Shown here: positions 16,930-27,500 of the stretch, piece after piece
Layout: each line of letters begins with the position of its first letter
Position numbering within the stretch: the stretch's first letter is position 1
Assembly (NCBI GenBank): GCA_963840665.1
Contig: CAWIZO010000005.1
Location: 597,592 to 661,591, forward strand
DNA length: 64,000 nt
Source of the DNA: DATFTE01 sp963840665
GTDB lineage: Bacteria; Acidobacteriota; Terriglobia; Terriglobales; Acidobacteriaceae
Direction of reading: 5' to 3'
Program-made: the position numbers and the translations under genes
The notes under the pieces: generated by a model
What the model was told of the DNA's origin: nothing
Seen by the model: only the letters and a program-made list of their open reading frames with translations
Database searches by the model: none

Positions 16930-19900
16930 ATGAAGACTGTGGTGACGTTGGTGCTCATGGTGGCGGCAGTGTCATTTGTACCGAAGGCTTTTGCGCAGGG
17001 CTGCCCCAACACGACTTTCTGTGTAACGTCGGTTACGATCTCGCCTGGACAAATTGGCGGGGATGGTCTTCAGACCGCGGTTGCGCAAGTTACGGTTTCT
17101 TTGCCTCCCGGCTTAAATACCTATGACATATACATAGTCCCGGCCGGTGGCGCGAATTTTTGAAGCCTGCCTGCCTCCAGCTTATTTGGCCGGGTCATAC
17201 GCTTGCTACGTGACCGGCCCCACGTCCACCATACTTCTCAGTGGCACAAATACTACGCAGTCACCGATGACGGCCCAGGTGAGGGTCTACGCCGACCCTT
17301 ACCAAGACCCAGGCATAACGTCGAGTTTTGTGGTCAACCCCACTGGTCAGGCGGCGACGCCACCGAATCAACCCGACGCTCCGTGTGCCGATTGCGGCCG
17401 CGGCGGTAACCCGATCAACTTTACGACCGGCGATACGTGGATTACCCAGCAGGACTACAGCATCCCCGGACTTGGCGGCGGACTCAGCTTGACCCGCACT
17501 TGGAACAGCGTGTGGCCGCTGATGCTGCCGGTGCAGCAGGTGGGCCTTTTCGGCGACAGTTGGACCAGCAACCTCGAGGAGCGCATTCAAGCCCTCGCCG
17601 GCGGTGTGGTGCAGTATTGGAAGGGCGACGGAAGCAGACTGTTCTACCTGTATAACAGCGGAACCGGGACCTATACCCTCACTGCTCCGTCCGATGATCA
17701 GACGACACTCACGGTAAATTCTGGCACGGGAATCTCAACCATCACGCAGAAAGACGGAACCAAGAAGAATTTCAACAGCGCAGGCTATCTGACTTCAATT
17801 GTGGACCGCAACGGGAACACCACCACGATTGCGCTCGACGCTGCCAACCAAAACCGCATCCTCAGCGTGACGGACCCGGCTGGGCAGGTCTTGACCTTCA
17901 ATTATACGAACGCGCAGTTCCCGCGTTTGTGCACCAGTATCAGCGACACGGTCGGGACTGCGGCCAGCTACATCTATGATTCCACCGGGCGTCTGTCCTC
18001 CGTGACCTACGCCGATAACTCCCAATACGTTTTTCAGTACAACTCAGCGGTCAGTAACACGCTGATCTCGCAGGTGAACGATTCGATGGGAAAGACCGTC
18101 GAAGCTCACACCTACGATTCGAGTCGGCGCGGCCTAACCTCGCAACAGGCCAATGGCGTGAACCTCGTCACCGTCAATCAATATGGGGCCGGTTACACGA
18201 ACATTTACGATTCACGCGGCAATTTCTCCACCTACGACTACACCACCATTTCGCAGAGAAATCATTCATGGCTGTCGTCGGGTTACGGCTGTGCCACGTG
18301 CGGGGCTACGCTTAATGAAAAGGTACTCTATAACACCGCCGGGTACCGCGTCTTCGAGTCTGACCCCGGCCAGACTCTGCCTACGTTCTATACATACGAC
18401 TCGGCGGGCAACGTTAGCAGCGTTACGAAGCGGGCCGGCAGTCCGTTGACTTCGGGCACAACCTGGAGCACCTGGAACTACACCTACAACGCCTTTGGCG
18501 AGGTGCTGACCGCAACCGATCCGCTGGGGAGCGCGCCTGGCGACCCCAATCACACCACGGTCAATGTCTATGATTCGGCGGGGAACCTGAAGACCACCAC
18601 CACGCCCTCTCCCGATGGAGGCATTACCGCCGGCAGCACCACCACGTTCGTGTACAACAGCAACGGCACGCTGCAATATATTCTGGATCCTCTGACCAAC
18701 AAGACCAGCTTCACGTACTACGCAAATGGTGTGCTCGGGGCAGGTCAGATCAAAACCATCACCGACCCGAAGGGCAACATTACGACCTACACCTACGACG
18801 GACGCGGCAACAGGCTGACGATTCAGGATCCTTTCAACGGGGCCAGCAAGTTGACCGTGTTCACCTATGATTCCATGAACCGCCTGAAAACCATCACCTA
18901 TCCCGGCGCCACGGCAAGCATCACTTTCGACTACGATTGGCGCGGGCGGCGGGATTGGATTCAGGACCAGAACGGCTTCAAAACTTATTACGCCTACGAC
19001 GACGCGGACCGCCTGACCTCGGTCACCGATGCGCAGTCGCCGACCCCTGGCGTTACCACGTACAACTACGACACCGAGAACAACCTCACCGACATCTACG
19101 ATGCCAGCCTGAATCACACACACATGGATTACCAGCCCAACAACAATTGGCTGAGCAAGATCACTTTTCCTTCGGGATATACCGAGAGCTACCTTTACTA
19201 TGGCTACTGGCCAAGCCCGACCTACAAGACCGACCGCAACGGCAACCAGACCTACTACATTTACGATTACCAGGACCGGCTGGTGTACAAGAGCTATCCC
19301 GACTCGACCATCGTGCAGTACACCTACGACGTGGCTGGACGATTGTCCAGCGCGATGGACGCCAACGGCACCTACGGTTTCCTCTACGACAACATCAACC
19401 GTCTGACCGAAGCCGACACCACGTATTCGTTCGCCAGCTTCGGCCTGAAGTCGGTGAAGTATGGCTATGATGCGGCGTCGAACCGCAAGACCATGACCGA
19501 TCCGCAGTCGCTGCAGACCGCTTATACTTACGATGTGCTGAACCGGCTGTACACCCTGTCGTTCAACGGGCAGACGCCGGTCTTTCAGTTTGGGTACGAT
19601 GCGCTCAGCCGACGCAATTCGCTGAGCCGTCCCAATGGCATTACTACCACTTATGCCTACGATCCGGCGTCGAGCCTGACCAGCGTGCTGCACAAGCTGG
19701 GGACGACCACGCTCGACGGCGCGACCTATACCTACGACAACGCCGAGAATCGCAAGACGCGTACCGACAAGCGGCTGAACACGACGCTGACCTATGGGTA
19801 TGACAACATCTATCAACTGCAATCGGCGAAGCAGGGATCGACGACGAAAGAGAGTTATACCTACGATCTGGTGGGCAACCGGAAGACGTCGCTGAACGTG

Positions 19901-20962
19901 TCGCAATACAACTACAACACCTCGAACGAGCTGACCTCGACGCCGACGATCACGTACGGCTACGACAGCAATGGGAACCTGAAGACGAAGTCGGACGGGA
20001 CGCAGTACAACTGGGACTACGAGAACCGGCTGACCAGCGTGGTGCTGCCGGGAACGGGCGGGACGGTGTCGTTCAAGTATGACGCCTTTGGACGGCGGGC
20101 GCAGAAGTCGTTTGTGCAAGGCTCGACCACCACGACGACGAATTACTTGTATGACGGCCCGAACTTGTTCGAGGAGATCGACAGCGCGGGGAATTTGGTG
20201 GCGCGGTACGAAAACGGCCCGGGGATTGACGAGCCGCTCGCCGAACTGCGCTCCGGAACGACGAGCTACTACCACCAGGATGGCCTTGGCTCGGTGACGT
20301 CGCTGAGCAACGGGGCCGGGGCGCTGGCCAACACCTACAGCTACGACTCCTATGGAAATTCGACGGGATCGACGGGTACGGTGGTGAATCGGTTCCAATT
20401 CGTGGGGAGGGATCTGGACAGCGAGACTAACAGTTATTATGACCGCTACCGCTACTATGATCAAACTATTGGCAGGTTTCTCAATGAAGATCCGATCCTG
20501 TTTGGAGGAGGAAACAATTTTTACCGCTATGTACGCAACTCTCCTACGAACTTTCTGGATCCGCTCGGACTTTTCCCGAAACCCCTAAAGTGGCCAAAAG
20601 CCAGAACGCGCCCTTGCAACTCGGAGGAATATGCCCAGTGCGCAGGTCTGTGCGGGGTTAAGGGTGTGCAGAGCTGTCGAGTCTCTCAGACGTTTAGGGT
20701 TGTGCGCGGGACGGAGGGGAAAACCTTGTGGAAGTGGGTGGATGGACCGCTTAGTTGCTCATGCCACGACTGCCAACGCAAGACGAATTTCGAGTTACAG
20801 AGGGACTATGAGGCTGCCTATTTTATGCAGCAGTTCTGGCAGGACGTCCTGATTGGCGACTGGATGTTCGGGGTTGTCGGCACAGGAGGAGCTGTAGGGG
20901 CATTCGGAGGTGCTGGGGCCGGGATAGGTGCAGGTGGCCTTGTTCCCGCCGTCGCGCCGTAA
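16930..20962 (+). CDS. RHS/YD-repeat protein 1 with variable C-terminal tip (apparent frameshift near the 5' end)
   Basis: A 77-codon first part with a signal peptide (MKTVVTLVLMVAAVSFVPKA) ends at a stop in 17161-17163. The rest continues in the next frame from 17147 for 1271 codons. Dropping one T from the T5 run 17157-17161 fuses them into 1343 aa. The fused protein has a DUF6531-like N-terminal motif (NPINFTTGDTWITQQDYSIP), some 30 YD repeats, and the RHS core (GRDLDSETNSYYDRYRYYD ... IGRFLNEDP) ending in FLDPLGL. Beyond that lies a unique tip of about 135 aa, rich in cysteine (CNSEEYAQCAGLCG, LSCSCHDC), with a Gly/Ala-rich hydrophobic end. RHS tips are usually toxins; this one matches no family I recognise. 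Confidence 0.85.
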
Positions 20963-21011
20963 TCTAGTGCTTCATGTCCGCGTCGTTACACGGCCAAGGG
21001 AGCCGGTCTAG

Positions 21012-21362
21012 ATGCATTTTGAAGAGCGAGAGCTTAAGCCTTACGCCGAACCAGTTTCCGCATCAGCGCTCAAGGAAGGTTCGGTTTATTTTGCCTTGAA
21101 CTATGCGGACGAAGAGATGTTGGTTCCGAATCTGGATCCGGTCGTCTTTGTTGGACGAGATTTGGACGGGGATGACAACGGGCAGGTCTATTTCCAAGAC
21201 GTCGACTCTTTTCTTGCTGGGGTGCGTTACGATTCTGTCGGCCATCAGGAGGAGGCTAGATTTCTAAGCGGCTCCGAGACACAAACCAATCACATTTTCG
21301 AATATGAGAAAGCTCTTGATGAGCTGATGCGCTGTGCCCTCAGGCGAAGGGCGAATAGATAG
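21012..21362 (+). CDS. Small acidic protein, candidate immunity protein for the RHS1 tip
   Basis: 116 aa, GGGAG ahead of the ATG, 49 bases after the RHS1 stop. Soluble and acidic (MHFEERELKPYAEPVSASAL, VVFVGRDLDGDDNGQVYFQD), with no signal peptide or membrane segment. The position directly behind a polymorphic RHS tip is where cognate immunity genes sit; that role is inferred from location only. No family recognised. Confidence 0.65.
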   Translation: MHFEERELKPYAEPVSASALKEGSVYFALNYADEEMLVPNLDPVVFVGRDLDGDDNGQVYFQDVDSFLAGVRYDSVGHQEEARFLSGSETQTNHIFEYEKALDELMRCALRRRANR

Positions 21363-21367
21363 GACGG

Positions 21368-21540
21368 GAAATGCGGGGACAGACGGGCATTCCCCAATGG
21401 GGGCCAAATGCGGGGACAGATGGGTGGACTGCACCCCTGACCTGAGACAAAGAAACTAGGGACAGTTTTCTTGCGAAAAAGATTGTAAACCGGGGAGTGG
21501 GGTCTGGGGCGAGGGGGCGGTTAGCTCCCTCGCCCCAGTC
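21368..21540. repeat. REP-type repeats downstream of the RHS1 cassette
   Basis: Contains a GCGGGGACAGACGGGCATTCCCC unit (hairpin GGGGA/TCCCC), then a 66-base block at 21408-21473 that recurs at 23248-23313 with only two differences, and a perfect 12-bp stem CTGGGGCGAGGG/CCCTCGCCCCAG (21504-21538). No reading frame of interest. Confidence 0.75.
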
Positions 21541-21552
21541 ATCTCTGTAGAA

Positions 21553-22429
21553 GGGGGCTGGCCCACCCTTTCTCCGTGGAATACTAACCATGGTTGGGAG
21601 CTGGCCCGCCCTTCCCGATGTCCTAACCATGGTTGCCCCACCCTTCGCGGGTTTCGAAGGGTGGGCATGGCGAACTTCATCAGCTCGGGTTTGGGTCATC
21701 CGTCACAGCCGACACGCCGCGACCGTTCTAGTGTCGAATTGTGCCTCTGTGCTTACACCGATATTACGGTGCTGGATATCTTCATTTCATCACCTTCAGT
21801 TGTTATCGACGTCGGCCGCTGCTGGGAAGCCGGCAGCACCGCGATCTGTTCCTGAAGCTCCTCGAACAAGTGCGCCGCAATTATAAGTGTGTGGTCGTCG
21901 GATGCGTGGTGATGCCCGAGCACGTACACCTGTTGCTGAGTGAGCCGGAGCGCGCCAACCCGTCGGTGGTGGTGCACGTGCTGAAGCAGCGCTTTGCCCG
22001 GCAGGTCATCCGCGCCAGACGAAAGCGGCAAGACCGGGCGCAGAAGATCCTATGGGAAACAGAGGGCGAAGAGCATGTCTGGCAACGACGGTTTTACGAT
22101 TTCGTGGTTTGGAGCGAGCACAAGCGCGTGGAGAAGCTGAGCTACATACATGGCAATCCAGTGAAGCGAGGTCTGGTGCTTGAGCCGGAGCAATGGAGAT
22201 GGAGTAGCTGCCGCTTTTATACGTATAGCGAAAATGGCCCGGTATTGGTGAACGAACAAAAGCCTGCGAAGTTGCGGCTGCGAGGCCGAGCGGCGGCAAT
22301 AGCGAATCGAACTGCGTGTTAGTGCCGACGGCTATGGGTGGCAAGGTTCGCCGTGCCCACCCTTCGAAAACCGCGAAGGGTGGGGCAACCATGGTTTATT
22401 CTCTCTGGGGAAAGGGTGGGCCAGCCCCC
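21553..22429 (+). mobile_element. RAYT/REP element 1
   Basis: 877 bp carrying one RAYT gene. Both ends start with GGGGGCTGGCCCACCCTTTC in inverted orientation and stay alike for about 44 bases. Inside each end lies a REP hairpin CCCACCCTTCGCGG...CGAAGGGTGGG, also inverted. Element 2 at 23376-24251 is nearly identical in sequence and length. The right end abuts the start of an orphan RHS tip exactly. Confidence 0.8.
21741..22322 (+). CDS. REP-associated tyrosine transposase (RAYT), copy 1
   Basis: 193 aa from GTG. It has the Y1/HUH signature MPEHVHLLL, the downstream catalytic-tyrosine region (FYDFVVWSEHKRVEKLSYIH) and the characteristic GNPVKRGLV motif of IS200/IS605-like REP transposases. 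It is flanked by REP hairpins, its presumed substrate. It differs from copy 2 at about a dozen residues, mostly conservative or CpG-type changes. All key residues are intact, so it could be active. Confidence 0.9.
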   Translation: MPLCLHRYYGAGYLHFITFSCYRRRPLLGSRQHRDLFLKLLEQVRRNYKCVVVGCVVMPEHVHLLLSEPERANPSVVVHVLKQRFARQVIRARRKRQDRAQKILWETEGEEHVWQRRFYDFVVWSEHKRVEKLSYIHGNPVKRGLVLEPEQWRWSSCRFYTYSENGPVLVNEQKPAKLRLRGRAAAIANRTAC

Positions 22430-22855
22430 GGGATCAATTTTTATAATTACGCGGGCGGGAACCCCACGAATCTCCGAGATCCCTCAGGTCAAATTCCGGT
22501 CTATGGGTGGTGGTGTGGCCCCAATTGGACCGGAGGACACTTTGCGCCATACAACGCCAACCTGGACAAGAACGGTTATTACAATACTCCGATTGACCCC
22601 ACTGACACCGTCTGCCGAGATCATGATATTTGCTACTACAACTGCAGACAGGGCTTCCCCTGTCAAAAGGGCATGCGTGGAGACTGCATGCGAGGATGTG
22701 ATGTACTGCTAATTTTCAACCTGCCCTCAACGGGAGTAGGTCCGATCATCGGAGCAGGAATAGATTGGTTTAACGAACACCCGGACGCAGGACCAGACGC
22801 TCCAGGATGCCCCGGTTGTCGTAAGAACGTTCCCTTCGATCAATGGAAATGGTAA
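22430..22855 (+). pseudogene. Orphan RHS C-terminal tip with phospholipase A2-like domain
   Basis: About 141 codons that begin inside the last RHS-core motif (INFYNYAGGNPTNLRDPSGQ) and have no RHS body upstream, only the RAYT element end, through which the frame happens to stay open. The tip has YGWWCGPNWTGG, like the PLA2 calcium loop (YGxxCGPxxxGG), then DTVCRDHDICYYNC, matching the PLA2 catalytic DxxCxxHDxCY with the His-Asp pair, and cysteine-paired CQKGMRGDCMRGCD. Known PLA2 enzymes hydrolyse the sn-2 ester of phospholipids. Expected role if attached to an RHS body: membrane-attacking toxin. As it stands it lacks any start or export signal of its own. Confidence 0.75.
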
Positions 22856-22929
22856 CCCTGTGAGGCGCAAGCTGAGCGATTCAGTTGATCTTTTCTGGTG
22901 CGACCGTTGGGAACCGCGGAGTCTCTGAA

Positions 22930-23229
22930 ATGGGCGTACGAAGACACAAATGGATTTATGTTCTGCCGACCCTGCACCTTTGCGCCTGTCTGGCTAGCAT
23001 GCTTGGATATATCGTTCCAAGCTTGGATTACTTGGGAATAATTTGGACGTATATCATGTTTGCGGACTTTCCGATTTCTCTCGTGGCGTTCGCGTTGGCG
23101 TGGAAGCACGAGGCGCTCGCAACTGCATGGATCTTGCTCGCGGGCACTGTGTGGTGGTATCTCTTGAGTCGCGGAATTAATGCTGTGCTTCGTCGAGTTC
23201 AACCTCGACAGAGCGGGTCACCAAACTAA
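22930..23229 (+). CDS. Small membrane protein, candidate immunity protein for the PLA2-like tip
   Basis: 99 aa from the ATG at 22930 (MGVRRHKWIYVLP). Three to four hydrophobic segments (WIYVLPTLHLCACLASMLGY, LGIIWTYIMFADFPISLVAF, ALATAWILLAGTVWWYLLS) with a basic C-terminus. It lies 74 bases after the orphan tip. A membrane location would suit protection against a phospholipase; this is inference from position and topology. Confidence 0.6.
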   Translation: MGVRRHKWIYVLPTLHLCACLASMLGYIVPSLDYLGIIWTYIMFADFPISLVAFALAWKHEALATAWILLAGTVWWYLLSRGINAVLRRVQPRQSGSPN

Positions 23230-23247
23230 CCCTGCACATTTTGGGCA

Positions 23248-23313
23248 ATGCGGGGACAGACGGGTGGACTGCACCCTTGACCTGAGACAAAGAAACTAGG
23301 GACAGTTTTCTTG
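23248..23313. repeat. 66-bp direct repeat, copy 2
   Basis: Matches 21408-21473 at 64 of 66 positions, starting ATGCGGGGACAGACGGGTGG and ending GGGACAGTTTTCTTG. Each copy lies just after a tip/immunity pair and just before a RAYT element. It is followed at 23317-23366 by a different palindrome, CCCAGGTT...AACCTGGG. Confidence 0.8.
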
Positions 23314-23375
23314 GCCCGGTGCCCCAGGTTCCGCGAGCGCGCAGCGCGAGCTAACCTGGGTTAAGGAACACTCGA

Positions 23376-24251
23376 GGGGGCTGGCCCACCCTTTCTCCGT
23401 GGAATACTAACCATGTGGGGAGCTGGCCCGCCCTTCCTGATGTCCTAACATGGTTGCCCCACCCTTCGCGGTTTTCGAAGGGTGGGCACGGGGAACCTTG
23501 TGAGCTCGGGTTTGGGTCATCTGTCACAGCCGAGCACGCCGCGACCGTTCTAGTGTCGAGCTGTGCCCCTGCGCTTACACCGATACTACGGTGCTGGATA
23601 TCTCCATTTCATCACCTTTAGTTGTTGTCAACGTCGGCCGTTGCTGGGAAGTCGGCAGCGCCGCGATCTGTTCCTGAAGCTCCTCGAACAAGTGCGCCGC
23701 AATTATAAGTTTGTGGTCGTCGGATACGTGGTGATGCCCGAGCACGTACACCTGTTGCTGAGTGAGCCAGAGCGCGCCAACCCGTCGGTGGTAGTGCAGG
23801 TGCTGAAGCAGCGCTTTGCCCGGCAGGTCATCCGCGCCAGACGAAAGCGGCAAGACCGGGCGCAGAAGATCCTATGGGAAACAGAGGGCGAAGAACATGT
23901 CTGGCAACGACGGTTTTACGACTTCGTGGTGTGGAGCGAGTACAAGCGCGTGGAGAAGCTGCGCTACATACATGGCAATCCAGTGAAACGAGGTCTGGTG
24001 CTTGAGCCGGAGCAATGGGGATGGAGTAGCTGCCGCTTTTATACGTATGGCGAAAATGGCCCGGTGTTGGTGAACGAACAAAAGCCTGCGAAGTTGCAGC
24101 TGCGAGGCCGAGCGGCGGCAATAGCGAATCGAACTGCCTGTTAGTGCCGCCGGCTATGGGTGGCAAGGTTCGCCGTGCCCACCCTTCGAAAACCGCGAAG
24201 GGTGGGGCAACCATGGTTTATTCTCTCTGGGTGAAGGGTGGGCCAGCCCCC
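23376..24251 (+). mobile_element. RAYT/REP element 2
   Basis: 876 bp, the same build and ends as the element at 21553-22429: inverted GGGGGCTGGCCCACCCTTTC termini, inner REP hairpins and one intact RAYT gene. No clear target-site duplication is visible at either copy. Confidence 0.8.
23563..24144 (+). CDS. REP-associated tyrosine transposase (RAYT), copy 2
   Basis: 193 aa from GTG, about 94 percent identical to copy 1 by direct reading. The HUH motif MPEHVHLLL and the GNPVKRGLV motif are intact. Starts MPLRLHRYYGAGYLHFITFS, the typical RAYT N-terminus. It separates the PLA2-type cassette from the oppositely oriented RHS2 cassette. Confidence 0.9.
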   Translation: MPLRLHRYYGAGYLHFITFSCCQRRPLLGSRQRRDLFLKLLEQVRRNYKFVVVGYVVMPEHVHLLLSEPERANPSVVVQVLKQRFARQVIRARRKRQDRAQKILWETEGEEHVWQRRFYDFVVWSEYKRVEKLRYIHGNPVKRGLVLEPEQWGWSSCRFYTYGENGPVLVNEQKPAKLQLRGRAAAIANRTAC

Positions 24252-24267
24252 GACTAGACCGTTGCCC

Positions 24268-24597
24268 TCAAAGAAAGGCAGCAATCACAATCGTCAAAAC
24301 ACCGTAGGTTGTGAACGAAAGCATCGCGAGACCTACTGAACTCTCTACTCCCGGCTCCCCGTCATTAATCCCACCAGACGCTGCTTTCCGAAATCCCCCG
24401 CTAAAGTTGTACCCAACTATCAAGGGCAGTGTGCACGCAATCAGCAAGGACCAAAAGTGAAGCGATCGGTGTTGGTATAGGTGATGATACATCCTCGCGG
24501 CCACTAAGAGCCCTTCAGCGACTGCGAAAAAGAATACGGCTCCAACCCACGCAACGGGCGTTAATGTGCGCAACCACGGACGATCGATGGCTGTCAT
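24268..24597 (-). CDS. Small membrane protein, candidate immunity protein for RHS2
   Basis: 109 aa from the ATG at 24597, whose ATGA overlaps the RHS2 stop codon; an in-frame start five codons earlier would overlap further. Three or four hydrophobic segments (TPVAWVGAVFFFAVAEGLLV, FWSLLIACTLPLIVGYNF, VGLAMLSFTTYGVLTIVIAA). Translational coupling to the tip-coding end of RHS2 fits an immunity partner. No family recognised. Confidence 0.65.
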   Translation of the reverse strand: MTAIDRPWLRTLTPVAWVGAVFFFAVAEGLLVAARMYHHLYQHRSLHFWSLLIACTLPLIVGYNFSGGFRKAASGGINDGEPGVESSVGLAMLSFTTYGVLTIVIAAFL

Positions 24598-27500
24598 GGT
24601 TTTCCTGTACACAAGACTCTATGTTTGGCAGCTACGTTCTCCAGCGCTCCGACTCCTAGAACAACCGTGCTGCCCGCTCCGATGATTGAAGTCACTGGTG
24701 AAGCAGCTCCACCGGAGACCGCTGTCGCAACCCCTGAGTAGATAGCACCCGCAGAACCGATAACGACGAGCGTGTCACCCGACAAATCCAAATCACTGCA
24801 AGTTGGAACTTGGCCGAAGATTATATAGGCTGTCACTCTCTGAGCTAGCGGGAGCTCCCTTTCGGAAGTCGTCTGAATCTGTGGGTTAGACCCATTGTCT
24901 GAGGTTGAAGAAATTGTGCCGACTTGCTTTAAGGTCATGGGACCGAGGGGGCAGTTGTATTCAGCCCCAGTCTTCACCCCACCATCACCCGAGTCGCACG
25001 GTCCCAACCGAGGCTTACCAGGCACCCAGACGTTAATGCTCCCATCGGGCCCAACCACCGGATTCGCAAAATTCGTACAGGTCGGGCAAATCACACCTGA
25101 GCCGTTGTGCAGTTCCTGTAGGGCCACTTGCGGATCTATCTCCATCCCAAAGGAATCTTTGTAGACCGTACAAGAAAATGTCAGGAAGCAGCCGTCGTTG
25201 CCTCCTGTTGAATCGCTAAAATCTCGTAGTCCGAAAGGATCAATCATGTTCAACGGAGTGTTAGCCACGTATGCATACCGATTCCAACTCTGCGGGTTCT
25301 CCATGCTAACCGCTTCGAACCCGGACGGGTCAGGCTGAATCCACCGTCCTGAAATCGGATGGTACTCCCTGTATAGGAAGTCGTACAGCCCAGAAACCGT
25401 ATCTTGATTCTTCCCGGTAAAGTTCAAATCAGCGGTGCCCATGTCCGAGTAGTCCTCACCGTAAGGCGCATAGGCTACGTCAAAATACTTGGTCGTAGGT
25501 GCAGTCGCCGTGGAGGCGAAGCGCGAACTTCCCAGCCAATCCGCATGGCGGTAATACGCCAGGGTCGTACCTGAATACACCGCCGTCCCCCCACCGGGCA
25601 ACGGAACAAAGGCTTTCTGCACAGTCTGCCCGTTCATCAGCGCCAGCTTGCCGCCCGAAGGGGAATAGACAATCTCGGTATAACTCGACCCCCGCGCCTG
25701 CTCGACCATTCGCCCCAAGGCGTCGAAAGTAAGACTGACACTGTCGACAGTGAGGGGTTTGCTCGCCGCATCCCACGCATAGGTATGGAAGCTGTCGTTC
25801 TTCAAGTTGCCGTCACTGTCGTAGCTCAATCCCGGCAAGGACTGGAACCGGTTCGTGGTTTCCACGTAGCCCGGCTGGAAGCTGGTATTGCCAGTCTTCG
25901 TGATATTGCCAAAGGGGTCGAACGTGAAGGTCTGGTTCCAGATCTGAGTCGCATTGTACGAACATCCAACGCCCGTCGAACGCGCCAAGTCATCATAACT
26001 AAAGGTACAGTTCTGAGTGTTCGCGCTATTCCAGTTGTCCGTGATGTTCAGTGCGGCAAGCGAGGCGTTGTGGTTCCACGTCAGGTTACCAGTCACTGTG
26101 GTTCCGGCGCTTCCCACTGTGTATACGTATTGTGTAAGCCGGGCCGTGTCAGCATCATAGCCGAAGCTGTCATAGTCTCCCGATCCGTAGGTCACGCTGC
26201 TGATGACGCCTACCGGTATGTTGTCGCCGTTCCCGGTGTTAGTATAAGCGACGCCGCTGATCAAATTCGATGCCCCGCCAGTCACTTTGGTGACTCGGCC
26301 TTCACCATCCACGCTAGAACTGGCTCCGTAGGTGATGGTCGGCAAACCCGTTAGACCACTCAAAGTATTCAGCAGACCGTGCGGCCAATAGGTGGCTGCC
26401 AACGCATAATAGCCACCAGAGTGTGGCGTCGATTCGTATGCGGTGGCGACCTCGCCACGTGGTGAATAACTAAAAACCAAGTCGGTCTTCTTGGTGCTGC
26501 AGCTTCCAGTGGCCGGGCAGGTGTAGGCCTCTACCATCCGGCCCTTTGGGTTGCTCAGGGTAAAACCGCTGATCGTCGAGGAATCATAAACAAATGTTTT
26601 CAAATCTGTGACTGAGGTACCAGGATAGGTCACGGCCAGCAGACGATGAAGCGAGTCGTACGAGTAGCATGTCGTCCCAATGGCATCGACGCGCTTCACG
26701 AGATCTCCGTTCGATGTACCGCAAGTCCCGTCGGAGTCGTAGGTATAGGTATACGCGATCCCATTGCTTTCCGGATTGGTTTCGGACGTGATGCGTCCGA
26801 GCATGTCATAAACATATATGCGGGTTTGAGAGGTACCTCCCTGGGCGCTCTGTGTCACCGTCAGTGAATTGAAGTTTGGAGAGAGATTGTATGCATACGT
26901 AGTCAAATACCCCGTCTGCGAAGAAGTTTGCTGACATGATGCGCCGGGATAGGCTGTAGTTCCCGCAGTCACTTCACACACAGAAATCAGACGGCCCAGC
27001 CCGTCATATTGCAATTGTTTTCGCTTGTCATTCTCGCCCGCAGGAGCGACTACGTCAGTGTAAACATCGTTCTGAGCATAGCTCGTGGTCTTGACATTGG
27101 TGTTGCTGCTATCCATGAACGAGATCACGCGGCCCATACCGTCATAAAAAATGCTGGTAGCCGGCGTATTGCAGCAGGTCTGGTCCAAGGTGCCAACGTA
27201 GGGCATGGACTGATGCGCGAGCCGGCCATCAGCGTCATACCACTGAATCGTGGTGTCGAAGTTCGTCGAACTCGGAGCCTGCCGCTTTTGTGTCAAAAGC
27301 GGGCGCCCCAAAGTGTCGAGAATCTTCACGATGTCGACACTCGAGGTTCCGGCAATCACCGGAAGCACAGACTCCATTTGAATCAAGCTTGCGTACGTCA
27401 ACGACGTGACGTTGCCAGTTTGATCTTTGGTGCTCTCCGGCCGCCAGAAGTATTTGTCAGTTGTGTAGTTCGTGTACGTGCTCTGGCCGTTGGGGTCCGT

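Noticed and set aside
18266..20464. A 732-codon open frame on the strand opposite RHS1
   Set aside because: It mirrors the codon pattern of the YD repeats, has no ribosome site, is rich in Val/Arg/Ile/Gly in the monotonous way of antisense frames, and overlaps a gene with clear family motifs.
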